Assembly (NCBI RefSeq): GCF_016858125.1
Contig: NZ_CP064781.1
Span: forward strand, 1,240,001 to 1,304,000
DNA length: 64,000 nt
Source: Azospira restricta
GTDB lineage: Bacteria; Pseudomonadota; Gammaproteobacteria; Burkholderiales; Rhodocyclaceae
Reading direction: 5' to 3'
Shown: positions 18,942 through 27,709 of the stretch, in pieces
How positions within the stretch are numbered: position 1 is the stretch's first letter
Layout: each line of letters starts with the position of its first letter
Program-made: the position numbers and the translations under genes
The notes under the pieces: generated by a model
The model's database searches: none
Seen by the model: only the letters and a program-made list of their open reading frames with translations
What the model was told of the DNA's origin: nothing

Positions 18942-19298
18942 ATGATCGACAAGAAACAAGCGCGTCTGCGCCGTGCCCGCAAAACCCGGGCCAAGATTGC
19001 CGAGCTGAAAGCCGTGCGCTTGTGCGTGAATCGCACCAACCTGCACATCTACGCCCAGCTGATTTCCGACTGTGGCTCGAAGGTGCTGGCGTCCGCGTCC
19101 ACGCTCGAAACCGGGGTTCGCAAGGACATCACCAACGGCGGCAACGTCGCCGCCGCGGCGGCCGTCGGCAAGCTCATCGCCGAGCGTGCCAAGGCTGCCG
19201 GCATCGAAACCGTCGCCTTCGACCGCTCCGGCTTCAAGTATCACGGCCGGATCAAGGCCCTGGCCGAAGCCGCCCGCGAGGGCGGGCTGAAGTTCTGA
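18942..19298 (+). CDS. rplR: 50S ribosomal protein L18
   Basis: 118 residues, 5S rRNA-binding. The N-terminal basic stretch [16 protein letters not shown] and the C-terminal [20 protein letters not shown] are typical. 9 bp from rplF and 24 bp from rpsE. Confidence 0.99.
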   Translation: MIDKKQARLRRARKTRAKIAELKAVRLCVNRTNLHIYAQLISDCGSKVLASASTLETGVRKDITNGGNVAAAAAVGKLIAERAKAAGIETVAFDRSGFKYHGRIKALAEAAREGGLKF

Positions 19299-19322
19299 TC
19301 GGCGAAAGGATCGGAGTAAGAA

Positions 19323-19847
19323 ATGGCAAAACCGCAAAGCAAGAAACCGCAGCAGGCCGAAGAGCGTGATGATGGCCTGCGCGAGAAGATGGTCTCCATC
19401 AATCGCGTGACCAAGGTGGTCAAGGGCGGCCGGATCCTCGGCTTCGCCGCACTGACCGTGGTCGGCGACGGCGATGGCGGCATCGGCATGGGCAAGGGCA
19501 AGTCGCGCGAAGTGCCGGTCGCCGTGCAAAAGGCGATGGACGAGGCGCGTCGCAAGATGGCCAAGGTCAGCCTGAAGAACGGCACCCTGCATCACACCGT
19601 GATCGGCCGCCACGGCGCGTCGACGGTGCTGATCCAGCCGGCGCCGGAAGGTACCGGCATCATCGCCGGCGGCGCCATGCGTGCCGTCTTCGAGGTGATG
19701 GGCGTGACCAACATCGTCGCCAAGGCGCACGGCTCGACCAATCCGTACAACATCGTGCGCGCCACGATCAACGGGCTGATGGGCCAGAGCACGCCGGCGG
19801 AAATCGCTGCCAAGCGCGGCAAGTCGGTTGAAGAGATCCTGGGGTAA
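19323..19847 (+). CDS. rpsE: 30S ribosomal protein S5
   Basis: 174 residues. The N-terminal dsRBD-like domain contains [20 protein letters not shown], the loop where spectinomycin-resistance changes occur; it appears wild type. The C-terminal domain has [18 protein letters not shown]. Confidence 0.99.
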   Translation: MAKPQSKKPQQAEERDDGLREKMVSINRVTKVVKGGRILGFAALTVVGDGDGGIGMGKGKSREVPVAVQKAMDEARRKMAKVSLKNGTLHHTVIGRHGASTVLIQPAPEGTGIIAGGAMRAVFEVMGVTNIVAKAHGSTNPYNIVRATINGLMGQSTPAEIAAKRGKSVEEILG

Positions 19848-19852
19848 TCACC

Positions 19853-20035
19853 ATGGCTGACAAGAAGATCAAGGTTACGCTCGTCAAGAGCCTGATCGGT
19901 ACCAAGCAGTCGCACCGCGCCACCGTGCGCGGCCTCGGCCTGCGTCGCCTGAACAGCTCGGCCGAGCTGCAGGACACGCCGGCGATTCGCGGCATGATCA
20001 ACAAGGTTTCGTACCTCGTGAAGTGTGAGGGCTGA
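19853..20035 (+). CDS. rpmD: 50S ribosomal protein L30
   Basis: 60-residue protein with the family core [20 protein letters not shown] and [17 protein letters not shown]. Located between rpsE and rplO as in E. coli; rplO starts within 2 bp of its stop. Confidence 0.98.
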   Translation: MADKKIKVTLVKSLIGTKQSHRATVRGLGLRRLNSSAELQDTPAIRGMINKVSYLVKCEG

Positions 20036-20036
20036 G

Positions 20037-20471
20037 ATGAAGCTGAACACCATTCAACCGGGCGAAGGCGCCAAGCACGCCAAGCGCCGCGTCGGTCGCG
20101 GCATCGGCTCCGGCCTGGGCAAGACCGGCGGCCGCGGCCACAAGGGTCAGAAGTCGCGTTCCGGCGGCTTCCACAAGGTCGGCTTCGAAGGCGGCCAGAT
20201 GCCGCTGCAGCGCCGTCTGCCGAAGCGCGGCTTCGTTTCGCTGACCAATGCGCGTAACGTCGAGGTGCGCCTGTCCGAGCTGGCCCTGCTGCCGGTCGAC
20301 GAGATCGACCTGCAGACGCTGAAGCAGGCCGGCCTCGTGCCGCAGCTGGCGCTGTCGGCCAAGGTCGTCCTCTCCGGCGAAGTCGGCCGCAAGGTGACGC
20401 TGAAGGGCGTCGGCGCGACCGCGGGTGCCAAGGCCGCGATCGAAGCCGCCGGCGGCTCGGTCGGCGAGTAA
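20037..20471 (+). CDS. rplO: 50S ribosomal protein L15
   Basis: 144 residues, the E. coli length, starting [18 protein letters not shown] at ATG 20037. An in-frame GTG 12 bp upstream would overlap rpmD and is not supported. The Gly/Arg-rich N-terminal extension ([18 protein letters not shown]) that penetrates rRNA is clear. Next is secY. Confidence 0.98.
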   Translation: MKLNTIQPGEGAKHAKRRVGRGIGSGLGKTGGRGHKGQKSRSGGFHKVGFEGGQMPLQRRLPKRGFVSLTNARNVEVRLSELALLPVDEIDLQTLKQAGLVPQLALSAKVVLSGEVGRKVTLKGVGATAGAKAAIEAAGGSVGE

Positions 20472-20492
20472 TCGGCGCGATAGGTAAGCGGA

Positions 20493-21818
20493 TTGGCGAC
20501 TACTCCCAACACCATCGGCAAGAGCGGAAAGTTCGGCGACCTCAAGCGTCGCTTGTGGTTCCTGCTGGGCGCCCTGGTCGTTTACCGCATCGGGGCGCAC
20601 ATCCCGGTGCCGGGCATCGACGCGGCCGCGCTTTCCGATCTCTTCAACAGCCAGCAGGGCGGCATCCTGGGCATGTTCAACATGTTCTCGGGCGGCGCCC
20701 TGTCGCGCTTCACCATCTTCGCGCTGGGGATCATGCCGTACATTTCGGCATCGATCATCATGCAGCTGATGAGCGTGGCCAGCCCCCAGCTGGAGGCCTT
20801 GAAGAAGGAAGGTGAGGCGGGTCGTCGCAAGATCACGCAATACACCCGCTACGGCACCGTCGTGCTCGCCCTGTTCCAGGGCGTCGGCATCGCCATCGCG
20901 CTGGAAGCGCAGCCCGGGCTGGTGCTCGATCCCGGCTTCATGTTCCGCCTGACGACGGTGACGACGCTGCTCACCGGCACGATGTTCCTGATGTGGCTGG
21001 GCGAGCAGATCACCGAGCGCGGCCTCGGCAACGGCATCTCGATCATCATCTTCGCCGGCATCGCCGCCGGCCTGCCGAACGCGATCGGCGGCCTGCTCGA
21101 GCTGACCCGCACCGGTGCGATGCACCCCCTGACCGCGATCTTCATCTGCATCCTGGTGGTGCTGGTGACTGCCTTCGTCGTCTTCGTCGAGCGCGGCCAG
21201 CGCAAGATCCTGGTGAACTACGCCAAGCGTCAGGTCGGCAACAAGATCTACGGCGGCCAGAGCTCGCACCTGCCGCTGAAGCTGAACATGGCGAGTGTCA
21301 TTCCGCCGATCTTCGCGTCGTCGATCATCCTGTTCCCGGCCACTGTCGCCGGCTGGTTCGGCTCGGGCGATTCGATGCGCTGGCTGAAGGACGTTGCGGC
21401 GACGCTATCGCCCGGTCAGCCGATCTACGTGATGCTGTACGCCGCTGCGATCGTGTTCTTCTGCTTCTTCTACACGGCGCTGGTCTTCAATTCGAAGGAG
21501 ACCGCCGACAACCTGAAGAAGAGCGGCGCGTTCGTTCCCGGTATCCGCCCGGGCGAGCAGACCGCGCGCTACATCGACAAGATTCTGATGCGGCTGACGC
21601 TGGTCGGCGCGGCCTACATCACCGTGGTCTGCCTGCTGCCGGAGTTCCTGATCCTGAAGTGGAACGTGCCGTTCTATTTCGGCGGTACCTCGCTGCTGAT
21701 CATCGTGGTCGTGACCATGGACTTCATGTCGCAGGTGCAGGCCTACGTGATGTCGCACCAATACGAAAGCCTGCTGAAGAAGGCGAACTTCAAGGGCGCC
21801 GGCATTCCCGGCCGGTGA
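20493..21818 (+). CDS. secY: protein translocase channel subunit SecY
   Basis: Pore of the general secretion channel in the inner membrane: 441 residues with ten predicted membrane segments. The N-terminus [20 protein letters not shown] matches betaproteobacterial SecY and is reached only from a TTG start at 20493; no ATG or GTG fits. The plug region after IPVPGID, and the loop [18 protein letters not shown], are recognisable. It closes the spc operon with infA and rpmJ downstream. The TTG start may keep its synthesis below that of the ribosomal proteins. Confidence 0.98.
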   Translation: MATTPNTIGKSGKFGDLKRRLWFLLGALVVYRIGAHIPVPGIDAAALSDLFNSQQGGILGMFNMFSGGALSRFTIFALGIMPYISASIIMQLMSVASPQLEALKKEGEAGRRKITQYTRYGTVVLALFQGVGIAIALEAQPGLVLDPGFMFRLTTVTTLLTGTMFLMWLGEQITERGLGNGISIIIFAGIAAGLPNAIGGLLELTRTGAMHPLTAIFICILVVLVTAFVVFVERGQRKILVNYAKRQVGNKIYGGQSSHLPLKLNMASVIPPIFASSIILFPATVAGWFGSGDSMRWLKDVAATLSPGQPIYVMLYAAAIVFFCFFYTALVFNSKETADNLKKSGAFVPGIRPGEQTARYIDKILMRLTLVGAAYITVVCLLPEFLILKWNVPFYFGGTSLLIIVVVTMDFMSQVQAYVMSHQYESLLKKANFKGAGIPGR

Positions 21819-21841
21819 GCGGGGAAGCGGGCGGGTAAGGA

Positions 21842-22060
21842 ATGGCGAAGGAAGACCTGATTGAAATGCAGGGCGAGGTTCTGGAGAACCTGCCCAACGC
21901 GACGTTCAAGGTGAAGCTGGAAAACGGGCACGTGGTGCACGCTTTCATCTCCGGCAAGATGCGCATGCACTACATCCGCATCCTTCCCGGCGACAAGGTC
22001 ACCGTGCAACTGACACCGTATGACCTGTCGAAGGCGCGCATCACCTTCCGGGCCAAGTAA
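21842..22060 (+). CDS. infA: translation initiation factor IF-1
   Basis: 72-residue OB-fold protein that occupies the A site during initiation. [20 protein letters not shown] and the C-terminal [13 protein letters not shown] are diagnostic. Located between secY and rpmJ, a common betaproteobacterial arrangement that differs from E. coli, where infA is elsewhere. Confidence 0.98.
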   Translation: MAKEDLIEMQGEVLENLPNATFKVKLENGHVVHAFISGKMRMHYIRILPGDKVTVQLTPYDLSKARITFRAK

Positions 22061-22130
22061 AGATCTCTACGCAAGAAGCAACAGGGCGATTGGCTGGCTG
22101 CGCCATGAGCCGAAAACCAGGAGTTGAAAA

Positions 22131-22244
22131 ATGAAAGTGCTGGCATCTGTTAAGCGCATCTGCCGCAACTGCAAAATCATTCGGCGCAATGGCATCGTGC
22201 GCGTGATCTGTACCGATCCGCGCCACAAGCAGCGTCAGGGCTGA
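22131..22244 (+). CDS. rpmJ: 50S ribosomal protein L36 (zinc form)
   Basis: 37-residue protein, [20 protein letters not shown] followed by [17 protein letters not shown]. The zinc ligands Cys11, Cys14, Cys27 and His32 are all present. The ATG follows the Shine-Dalgarno CAGGAG. It closes the spc-type run after infA, and a hairpin follows its stop at 22250. Confidence 0.97.
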   Translation: MKVLASVKRICRNCKIIRRNGIVRVICTDPRHKQRQG

Positions 22245-22249
22245 TCGTC

Positions 22250-22271
22250 ACGACTCGCTCGTTTGAGTCGT
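22250..22271 (+). terminator. stem-loop after rpmJ, overlapping the rpsM promoter
   Basis: Perfect 7-bp stem ACGACTC/GAGTCGT with an 8-base loop beginning 5 bp after the rpmJ stop. There is no T tract. Its right arm overlaps the -35 element of the rpsM promoter. Confidence 0.35.
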
Positions 22272-22291
22272 TAGGCGATTGAAGATATAAT
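22263..22291 (+). promoter_or_regulatory. alpha operon promoter before rpsM
   Basis: TTGAGT (22263-22268), a 17-bp spacer and a perfect TATAAT (22286-22291), about 30 bp before rpsM. It is one of the best-matching promoters in the window and would drive rpsM-rpsK-rpsD-rpoA-rplQ independently. Confidence 0.7.
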
Positions 22292-22320
22292 TGTAAGTTT
22301 CGCATTTTCGGGGTGAATCG

Positions 22321-22683
22321 ATGGCCCGTATTGCCGGGGTAAACATTCCCAACCACCAGCATGCCGAGATCGCGCTGACCGCGATCTACGGTATCGGCCG
22401 CACGCGCGCGCAGAAGATCTGTGACGCCGCTGGCATCAACCGTTCGACCAAGATGAAGGATCTCAACGACAGCGAGATGGACAAGCTGCGTGAGGAAGTC
22501 GGCAAGTTCACCGTCGAAGGCGACCTGCGTCGCGAAGTGACGATGAACATCAAGCGACTGATGGACCTTGGTTGCTATCGTGGCCTGCGCCACCGCAAGG
22601 GTCTGCCGGTCCGCGGCCAGCGTACCCGCACGAACGCCCGCACCCGCAAGGGCCCGCGCAAGGCGATCGCCGGTAAGAAGTAA
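22321..22683 (+). CDS. rpsM: 30S ribosomal protein S13
   Basis: 120 residues; contacts tRNA and the large subunit from the 30S head. It starts [20 protein letters not shown]. The C-terminal basic tail [20 protein letters not shown] is intact. First gene of the alpha operon, behind its own strong promoter. Confidence 0.99.
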   Translation: MARIAGVNIPNHQHAEIALTAIYGIGRTRAQKICDAAGINRSTKMKDLNDSEMDKLREEVGKFTVEGDLRREVTMNIKRLMDLGCYRGLRHRKGLPVRGQRTRTNARTRKGPRKAIAGKK

Positions 22684-22695
22684 TAGGGACTGATC

Positions 22696-23085
22696 ATGGC
22701 CAAGACTGCTACCAAAGTTCGCAAGAAAGTCAAGAAGAACGTGGCCGAGGGCATTGCCCACATCCACGCTTCGTTCAACAACACGATCATCACCATCACC
22801 GACCGCCAGGGCAACGCCCTGTCGTGGGCGACGTCGGGCGGCGCCGGCTTCAAGGGCTCGCGCAAGTCGACGCCGTTCGCCGCGCAGGTCGCCGCCGAGG
22901 CCGCCGGCAAGGCTGCCCAGGAGTGCGGTGTGAAGAACCTCGAAGTGCGGATCAAGGGCCCCGGCCCCGGCCGCGAGTCGTCCGTTCGTGCGCTCAACGC
23001 ACTGGGCATGAAGATCACGTCGATCACCGACGTGACCCCGGTTCCGCACAACGGCTGCCGTCCGCCGAAAAAGCGCCGCATCTAA
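22696..23085 (+). CDS. rpsK: 30S ribosomal protein S11
   Basis: 129 residues, the E. coli length. It contains [19 protein letters not shown] and ends [13 protein letters not shown]. It lies 12 bp after rpsM and 12 bp before rpsD. Confidence 0.99.
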   Translation: MAKTATKVRKKVKKNVAEGIAHIHASFNNTIITITDRQGNALSWATSGGAGFKGSRKSTPFAAQVAAEAAGKAAQECGVKNLEVRIKGPGPGRESSVRALNALGMKITSITDVTPVPHNGCRPPKKRRI

Positions 23086-23097
23086 GGAGAAGGAAAA

Positions 23098-23727
23098 GTG
23101 GCTCGCAATCTCGATCCGAAATGCCGTCAGTGCCGCCGCGAAGGGGAGAAACTCTTCCTCAAGGGCGAAAAGTGCTTCACTGACAAGTGTGCCATCGAGC
23201 GCCGTTCGTACGCGCCCGGCCAGCACGGCCAGAAGTCCGGCCAGCGCCTGTCCGACTACGGCGTGCACCTGCGCGAGAAGCAGAAGATCCGCCGCATCTA
23301 CGGCGTGCTCGAAGGCCAGTTCCGCAAGACCTTCGCCGAAGCTGAGCGCCGCAAGGGCCAGACCGGCGAAAACCTGCTGCAACTCCTCGAGTCGCGCCTC
23401 GACGCCGTCGCCTACCGCATGGGCTTCGGTGCCTCGCGCTCGGAGTCGCGCCAGGTCGTCCGCCACAACGGCGTGCTGGTCAATGGCAAGCGTGTGAACA
23501 TTCCGTCCTACGTGGTTCGTCCTGGTGATGTCATCGAACTCGCCGACAAGACCAAGGGCCAACTGCGCGTCAAGGCGGCGATGGAAGCGGCCGAAGCTCG
23601 CGGTTTCCCCGAGTGGCTGGAAGTTGATATCAAGAACGGCAAGGGCACCTTCAAGGCTGTCCCGCAGCGCAGCGAACTGCCGTCGACGATCAACGAAAGC
23701 CTCGTCGTCGAACTGTATTCGAAGTAA
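23098..23727 (+). CDS. rpsD: 30S ribosomal protein S4
   Basis: 209 residues. It starts at GTG 23098 behind AAGGAGAAGG; the encoded N-terminus [19 protein letters not shown] matches betaproteobacterial S4, which carries a cysteine-containing N-terminal segment. The S4 RNA-binding domain is at about residues 97-160 ([28 protein letters not shown]). In E. coli S4 is the translational repressor of the alpha operon. Confidence 0.98.
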   Translation: MARNLDPKCRQCRREGEKLFLKGEKCFTDKCAIERRSYAPGQHGQKSGQRLSDYGVHLREKQKIRRIYGVLEGQFRKTFAEAERRKGQTGENLLQLLESRLDAVAYRMGFGASRSESRQVVRHNGVLVNGKRVNIPSYVVRPGDVIELADKTKGQLRVKAAMEAAEARGFPEWLEVDIKNGKGTFKAVPQRSELPSTINESLVVELYSK

Positions 23728-23763
23728 TCGCAGACCCGCCGCCCATAAGGCAAAGGACAGCAC

Positions 23764-24732
23764 ATGCAAACTGGACTTCTGAAACCCCGCATCATCGACG
23801 TGCAGAGCGTCTCGCCGGTGCAGGCCAAGGTCGTGATGGAGCCGTTCGAACGCGGCTACGGTCACACCCTCGGCAATGCGCTGCGCCGCATCCTGCTCTC
23901 GTCGATGCAGGGCTACGCCGCGACCGAAGTGTCGATCGACGGCGTTCTGCACGAGTACTCGACGCTGGACGGTGTGCAGGAAGACATCGTCGACATCCTG
24001 CTCAACCTCAAGGGCATCGTCTTCAAGCTGCACGGCCGTGATTCGGTCGTGCTGCAGCTGAAGAAGGAGGGCGAGGGCGTCGTCCGTGCCAGCGACATCG
24101 AGACCTCGCATGACGTCGAGATCATCAACCCGGATCACGTGATCGCTCATCTGTCCGCCGGCGGCAAGCTGGCGATGGAGATCAAGGTCGAGAAGGGCCG
24201 CGGCTATGTTCCCGGCAACGTGCGCAACCTCGGCGACAACAAGAGCATCGGCAAGCTGGTGCTCGACGCTTCGTTCAGCCCGGTCCGCCGCGTCGCCTAC
24301 AACGTCGAAAGCGCCCGCGTCGAGCAGCGTACCGACCTCGACAAGCTGATCATCGACATCGAGACCAACGGCGTCGTCGAGCCCGAGGATGCGATCCGCA
24401 CCGCGGCGCGCATGCTGATCGACCAGCTTTCCGTTTTCGCCGACCTGGAAGGCACCGCCGTTCCGGTCGAGCAGCAGAAGTCGATCCAGGTCGATCCGAT
24501 CCTGCTGCGCCCGGTGGATGATCTCGAGCTGACCGTCCGTTCGGCCAACTGCCTGAAGGCGGAGAACATCTACTACATCGGCGACCTGATCCAGCGCACC
24601 GAGAACGAGCTCCTGAAGACGCCGAACCTCGGTCGCAAGTCGCTCAACGAAATCAAGGAAGTGCTGGCCGCGCGCGGCCTGACCCTGGGCATGAAGCTCG
24701 AAAACTGGCCGCCGGCCGGTCTCGAGAAGTAA
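23764..24732 (+). CDS. rpoA: RNA polymerase subunit alpha
   Basis: 322 residues. The N-terminal assembly domain starts with [20 protein letters not shown] and contains [18 protein letters not shown]. The C-terminal DNA-binding domain (from about 250) has [18 protein letters not shown], which includes the arginine equivalent to Arg265 that contacts UP elements and activators. Standard position between rpsD and rplQ, so all three core subunits rpoA, rpoB and rpoC lie within 25 kb. Confidence 0.99.
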   Translation: MQTGLLKPRIIDVQSVSPVQAKVVMEPFERGYGHTLGNALRRILLSSMQGYAATEVSIDGVLHEYSTLDGVQEDIVDILLNLKGIVFKLHGRDSVVLQLKKEGEGVVRASDIETSHDVEIINPDHVIAHLSAGGKLAMEIKVEKGRGYVPGNVRNLGDNKSIGKLVLDASFSPVRRVAYNVESARVEQRTDLDKLIIDIETNGVVEPEDAIRTAARMLIDQLSVFADLEGTAVPVEQQKSIQVDPILLRPVDDLELTVRSANCLKAENIYYIGDLIQRTENELLKTPNLGRKSLNEIKEVLAARGLTLGMKLENWPPAGLEK

Positions 24733-24765
24733 GCCTGGCGGGACTGAAACAGAGAGGAACACAAA

Positions 24766-25164
24766 ATGCGTCACCGTTTGGGACTTCGCAAACTCAACCG
24801 CACCAGCAGCCACCGCCTGGCGATGTTTCGCAACATGAGCGTGTCGCTCCTGAAGCACGAGGCGATCAAGACCACCCTGCCCAAGGCCAAGGAGCTGCGC
24901 CGCGTCGTCGAGCCGCTGATCACCCTCGGCAAGAAGCCGTCGCTGGCCAACCGCCGTCTGGCGTTCGACCGCCTGCGCGACCGCGACGTCGTCGTCAAGC
25001 TGTTCGACGAGCTGGGTCCGCGCTTCGCCAACCGCAATGGCGGCTACCTGCGCATCCTGAAGTGCGGCTTCCGCGTCGGCGACAATGCGCCGATGGCGTA
25101 CGTCGAACTGCTCGATCGCCCGGAGCCCACCGAAGCGCCGGCGGAAGTGGCCGAAGCCGCCTGA
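24766..25164 (+). CDS. rplQ: 50S ribosomal protein L17
   Basis: 132 residues. The N-terminus [20 protein letters not shown] and the core [18 protein letters not shown] are diagnostic. A short acidic Ala/Pro/Glu-rich tail extends beyond the E. coli protein end. Last gene of the ribosomal cluster, followed 21 bp later by a strong terminator. Confidence 0.99.
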   Translation: MRHRLGLRKLNRTSSHRLAMFRNMSVSLLKHEAIKTTLPKAKELRRVVEPLITLGKKPSLANRRLAFDRLRDRDVVVKLFDELGPRFANRNGGYLRILKCGFRVGDNAPMAYVELLDRPEPTEAPAEVAEAA

Positions 25165-25185
25165 GCCCCTCGGCAAAAACGAAAA

Positions 25186-25214
25186 AGCCAGGTCTCGACC
25201 TGGCTTTTTTTTTT
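25186..25214 (+). terminator. bidirectional intrinsic terminator between rplQ and the phosphatase gene
   Basis: AGCCAGGT/ACCTGGCT 8-bp stem with a CTCG loop and nine T on the + side (25206-25214). On the - strand the same stem is followed by TTTTT, so it can also end the converging operon whose last stop is at 25254. Confidence 0.92.
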
Positions 25215-25253
25215 GCCCATCTCCCGGCGCGCCGCGGCGTTGCGACCGCCCGC

Positions 25254-26792
25254 TCAGCGACAGTCGAGCAGCAGCAGCGAGACGTCGTCCTGCGGCGGCG
25301 AAGTGTCGAGGTGGCCCAGCAGCGAGTCCTGCATCGCCTCCTTCCGGCGCGCTGCAGGCGCATCGCGCAGCGCCTGCAGCAGGCGCGCCTCTCCGAACTG
25401 CTCGCCGGCGACGTTGGCCGCCTCAAGCAGGCCGTCTGAGTAGAGCGCCAGCTGGCAGCTCCCGCGCCAGGAAAAACGGACCGGCTGGAATTCCTCGGCG
25501 CTGCTGTCGGCGATACCCAGCGGCAACGCCGTCGATCCATACGCGGCGGCGACGTTGCCGGCGTCGTCGAGCAGGAACGCGGTCGGCATCCCGCCGACCC
25601 AGATTTCGCCGCTGCGCTCCGCCGGGTCGAGGCAGACCGCGCAGGCCGCGACAAAGCGGCCGACCGGCATCGCGTCACGCATCTGCTGGTTGATCTCGCT
25701 CATCATCGCGCCTAGCGTCGGGGCTTGCCGGACCAGCCGATAGAACAGCGTCAGCAGCGGTACCGTGCTGATCGCGGCGGTCAGGCCATGGCCGGTGGCG
25801 TCGGCCAGCATCGCATACAGCCTGCCGTCCGGGCCACGCGCCGCGGCGAGAACGTCCCCGGAAAAATGCAGCGCCGGCGACAGCCAGTAGCGGATCAGCG
25901 GGTCGTCGAGCTCCTTGCGCATCATCTGCCGTTCGATCAGCGCCGTCGCCAGCTGGTTCTCGGCCTCGCTCGCGTCGTAGTAGCGTTGCAGCTTCTCGGC
26001 GTTGTCGCGCAGCAAGTCTTCCGCGCGCTTGCGCTCGCTGATGTCGCGGATGACGCCGATGAAGGTGCGCTGGCCTTCGAGGCGCACCTCGCTGATCGTC
26101 AGCTCGGCGGGGAATTCGCGCCCGCTGCGATGCCGGGCGGTGACCGTGCGGCCGATGCCGATAACCTTCGGCGGGCCGCCGGCGATGTACTCGCGTACGT
26201 AATCGTCATGACGGCTGCGGTGCGGTTCGGGACAGAGGACGGAGACATTCTGGCCGACGAGTTCGTCAACCGGCCAGCCGAACAGGTCTTCTACCATGCG
26301 GTTGCATGAGGTGATGATGGCCCGCGAGTCGATCGTGACCAGCGCCTCGAGCACATTGTCGGAGATCGACTGCAGCCGCCGCAGCGAGTCGCTGACGCTC
26401 TGCTGCAGCATCAGCGTGCGCTGCATCGAGCGCATCTTGGCCTCGAGCACGACGAAGTTGATCGGTTTCGACAGATAGTCGTCGCCGCCGGCGTCGAGAC
26501 CGCCGACCAGATTCTCGTCGCGGTCGAGCGCCGACAGAAAGATGATCGGCACCCAGCGCTCCGACGGTAGCGCGCGAATCCGCCGGGTGGCCTCGAGTCC
26601 GTCCATCACCGGCATCATGATGTCCATCAGCACCAGGTCGGGCTGGTGTTCCTCGTACAGCGCCAGCGCGCGCTCGCCGTCCTCGGCGAGGATCGCCTCG
26701 TGTCCGAGCTTGCGCAGGAACACCTGCAGGATCTGCAGGTTGGTACGGTTGTCGTCGACGGTCAGGATCTTCAGTTTCGGCAGTTCGGGCAT
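25254..26792 (-). CDS. response regulator with PAS and SpoIIE-type serine phosphatase output
   Basis: 512 residues in three domains. A receiver (1-125) has acidic Asp13/Asp14, phospho-acceptor Asp57 in LMDIMMP and Lys109. A PAS domain (about 140-270) ends in the usual VIRDISERKRAE linker. A PP2C-like SpoIIE/RsbU phosphatase (about 300-510) keeps the metal-binding acidic motifs FSGD, ADATGHG and PQDD. The expected role is a phosphorylation-controlled phosphatase acting on a STAS-domain antagonist. The chosen start MPELPKLKIL overlaps the end of the upstream kinase gene by 22 bp, which suggests coupling. No STAS gene is adjacent. Family assignment is firm; the target is unknown. Confidence 0.9.
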   Translation of the reverse strand: MPELPKLKILTVDDNRTNLQILQVFLRKLGHEAILAEDGERALALYEEHQPDLVLMDIMMPVMDGLEATRRIRALPSERWVPIIFLSALDRDENLVGGLDAGGDDYLSKPINFVVLEAKMRSMQRTLMLQQSVSDSLRRLQSISDNVLEALVTIDSRAIITSCNRMVEDLFGWPVDELVGQNVSVLCPEPHRSRHDDYVREYIAGGPPKVIGIGRTVTARHRSGREFPAELTISEVRLEGQRTFIGVIRDISERKRAEDLLRDNAEKLQRYYDASEAENQLATALIERQMMRKELDDPLIRYWLSPALHFSGDVLAAARGPDGRLYAMLADATGHGLTAAISTVPLLTLFYRLVRQAPTLGAMMSEINQQMRDAMPVGRFVAACAVCLDPAERSGEIWVGGMPTAFLLDDAGNVAAAYGSTALPLGIADSSAEEFQPVRFSWRGSCQLALYSDGLLEAANVAGEQFGEARLLQALRDAPAARRKEAMQDSLLGHLDTSPPQDDVSLLLLDCR

Positions 26793-27697
26793 GGCGGAGA
26801 GGCCTGGTCGGTGTGGGCGATGGTGGCGACAACCGTATTGCCGCAGCCCTCGTAGCAGAGCGAATCGAAGCTGGCAGCCCGCGCCAGGGCGATGCCCCTC
26901 CCGTTCGGGTCGCAAGCGCGCTGCGGATCGAAGTCGAGATAGGGGGCCCAGTCGAAGCCGCTGCCTTCGTCTTCAACGCGGATGCAGACCGCGCTGTCGG
27001 TCCGGGTCAGGGTCACGCGCACGTGCTTGTGCCGGTTTTCCGGCAGATCGAGGCGGCGCTGCACTTCCTCCAGCCAGCGGTCGGTCTGCTTCAGCATGGC
27101 CTTTTCCGCGTAGCTGATGCCGAGATTGCCATGTTCGACGGCATTGACGAGCAGCTCGGAGATGCCGATGACCGCCGCCTCCGGTCGCGGGCAGCCGAGC
27201 GCGAGGAAGGCCGCCAGTGCGCTCGCCTCGTCGACGCTGCGCAGCGAGAACTCGGCGTTGCTCAGCAGTTTCAGCGCATTGCCGTGTTCCGCCAGGCGCT
27301 GCCGCAATTGGTCGCGCGCGGTGCTGTCGGTCAGCGCGCTGCGCACGATCGCCAGCAGCGAGTCGCGTTCATAGGGCTTCACCAGATAGTAGTAGGCGCC
27401 CGCGGCGAGTCCTTCGCGGATCTGGTCGGGGGCGCCGGCGGCGGTCTGCATGATCACCGGCGTTTCCGCGAAACGGCGGTCGGCCTTGATCCGCCGCAGC
27501 AGCGCGATGCCGTCGAGGACCGGCATCATCCGGTCGAGCACGATGAGGTCGTAATGCCCGCCGCCGTCCATCAGTGTCCACGCCTCCTCGCCGTGAGTGG
27601 CGGTGTCGAGCGTATAGCCGAGCCCGTCGAAATACTCGGCAACGATTTCCAGATTGATCGGCTCGTCATCGACGACCAGCAGACGCGGTGTGCCCAT
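26771..27697 (-). CDS. response regulator with RsbW-like ATPase/kinase output
   Basis: 308 residues. The receiver domain (1-125) has Asp10/Asp11, phospho-acceptor Asp55 in VLDRMMP and Lys107. It is followed by an anti-sigma-factor-type ATP-binding domain (about 150-300), with the N-box ELLVNAVEHGN (181-191), a G1 box VEDEGSGFDW and a G2 box NGRGIAL. This GHKL subtype (SpoIIAB/RsbW) usually phosphorylates STAS proteins or binds a sigma factor. The protein ends with a CPNC motif. It lies 12 bp downstream of the histidine kinase gene and overlaps the phosphatase gene, so kinase and phosphatase each carry a receiver. HsbR of Pseudomonas joins comparable activities in one chain. Confidence 0.88.
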   Translation of the reverse strand: MGTPRLLVVDDEPINLEIVAEYFDGLGYTLDTATHGEEAWTLMDGGGHYDLIVLDRMMPVLDGIALLRRIKADRRFAETPVIMQTAAGAPDQIREGLAAGAYYYLVKPYERDSLLAIVRSALTDSTARDQLRQRLAEHGNALKLLSNAEFSLRSVDEASALAAFLALGCPRPEAAVIGISELLVNAVEHGNLGISYAEKAMLKQTDRWLEEVQRRLDLPENRHKHVRVTLTRTDSAVCIRVEDEGSGFDWAPYLDFDPQRACDPNGRGIALARAASFDSLCYEGCGNTVVATIAHTDQASPPCPNCRN

Positions 27698-27709
27698 CGG
27701 CGGATGTCC

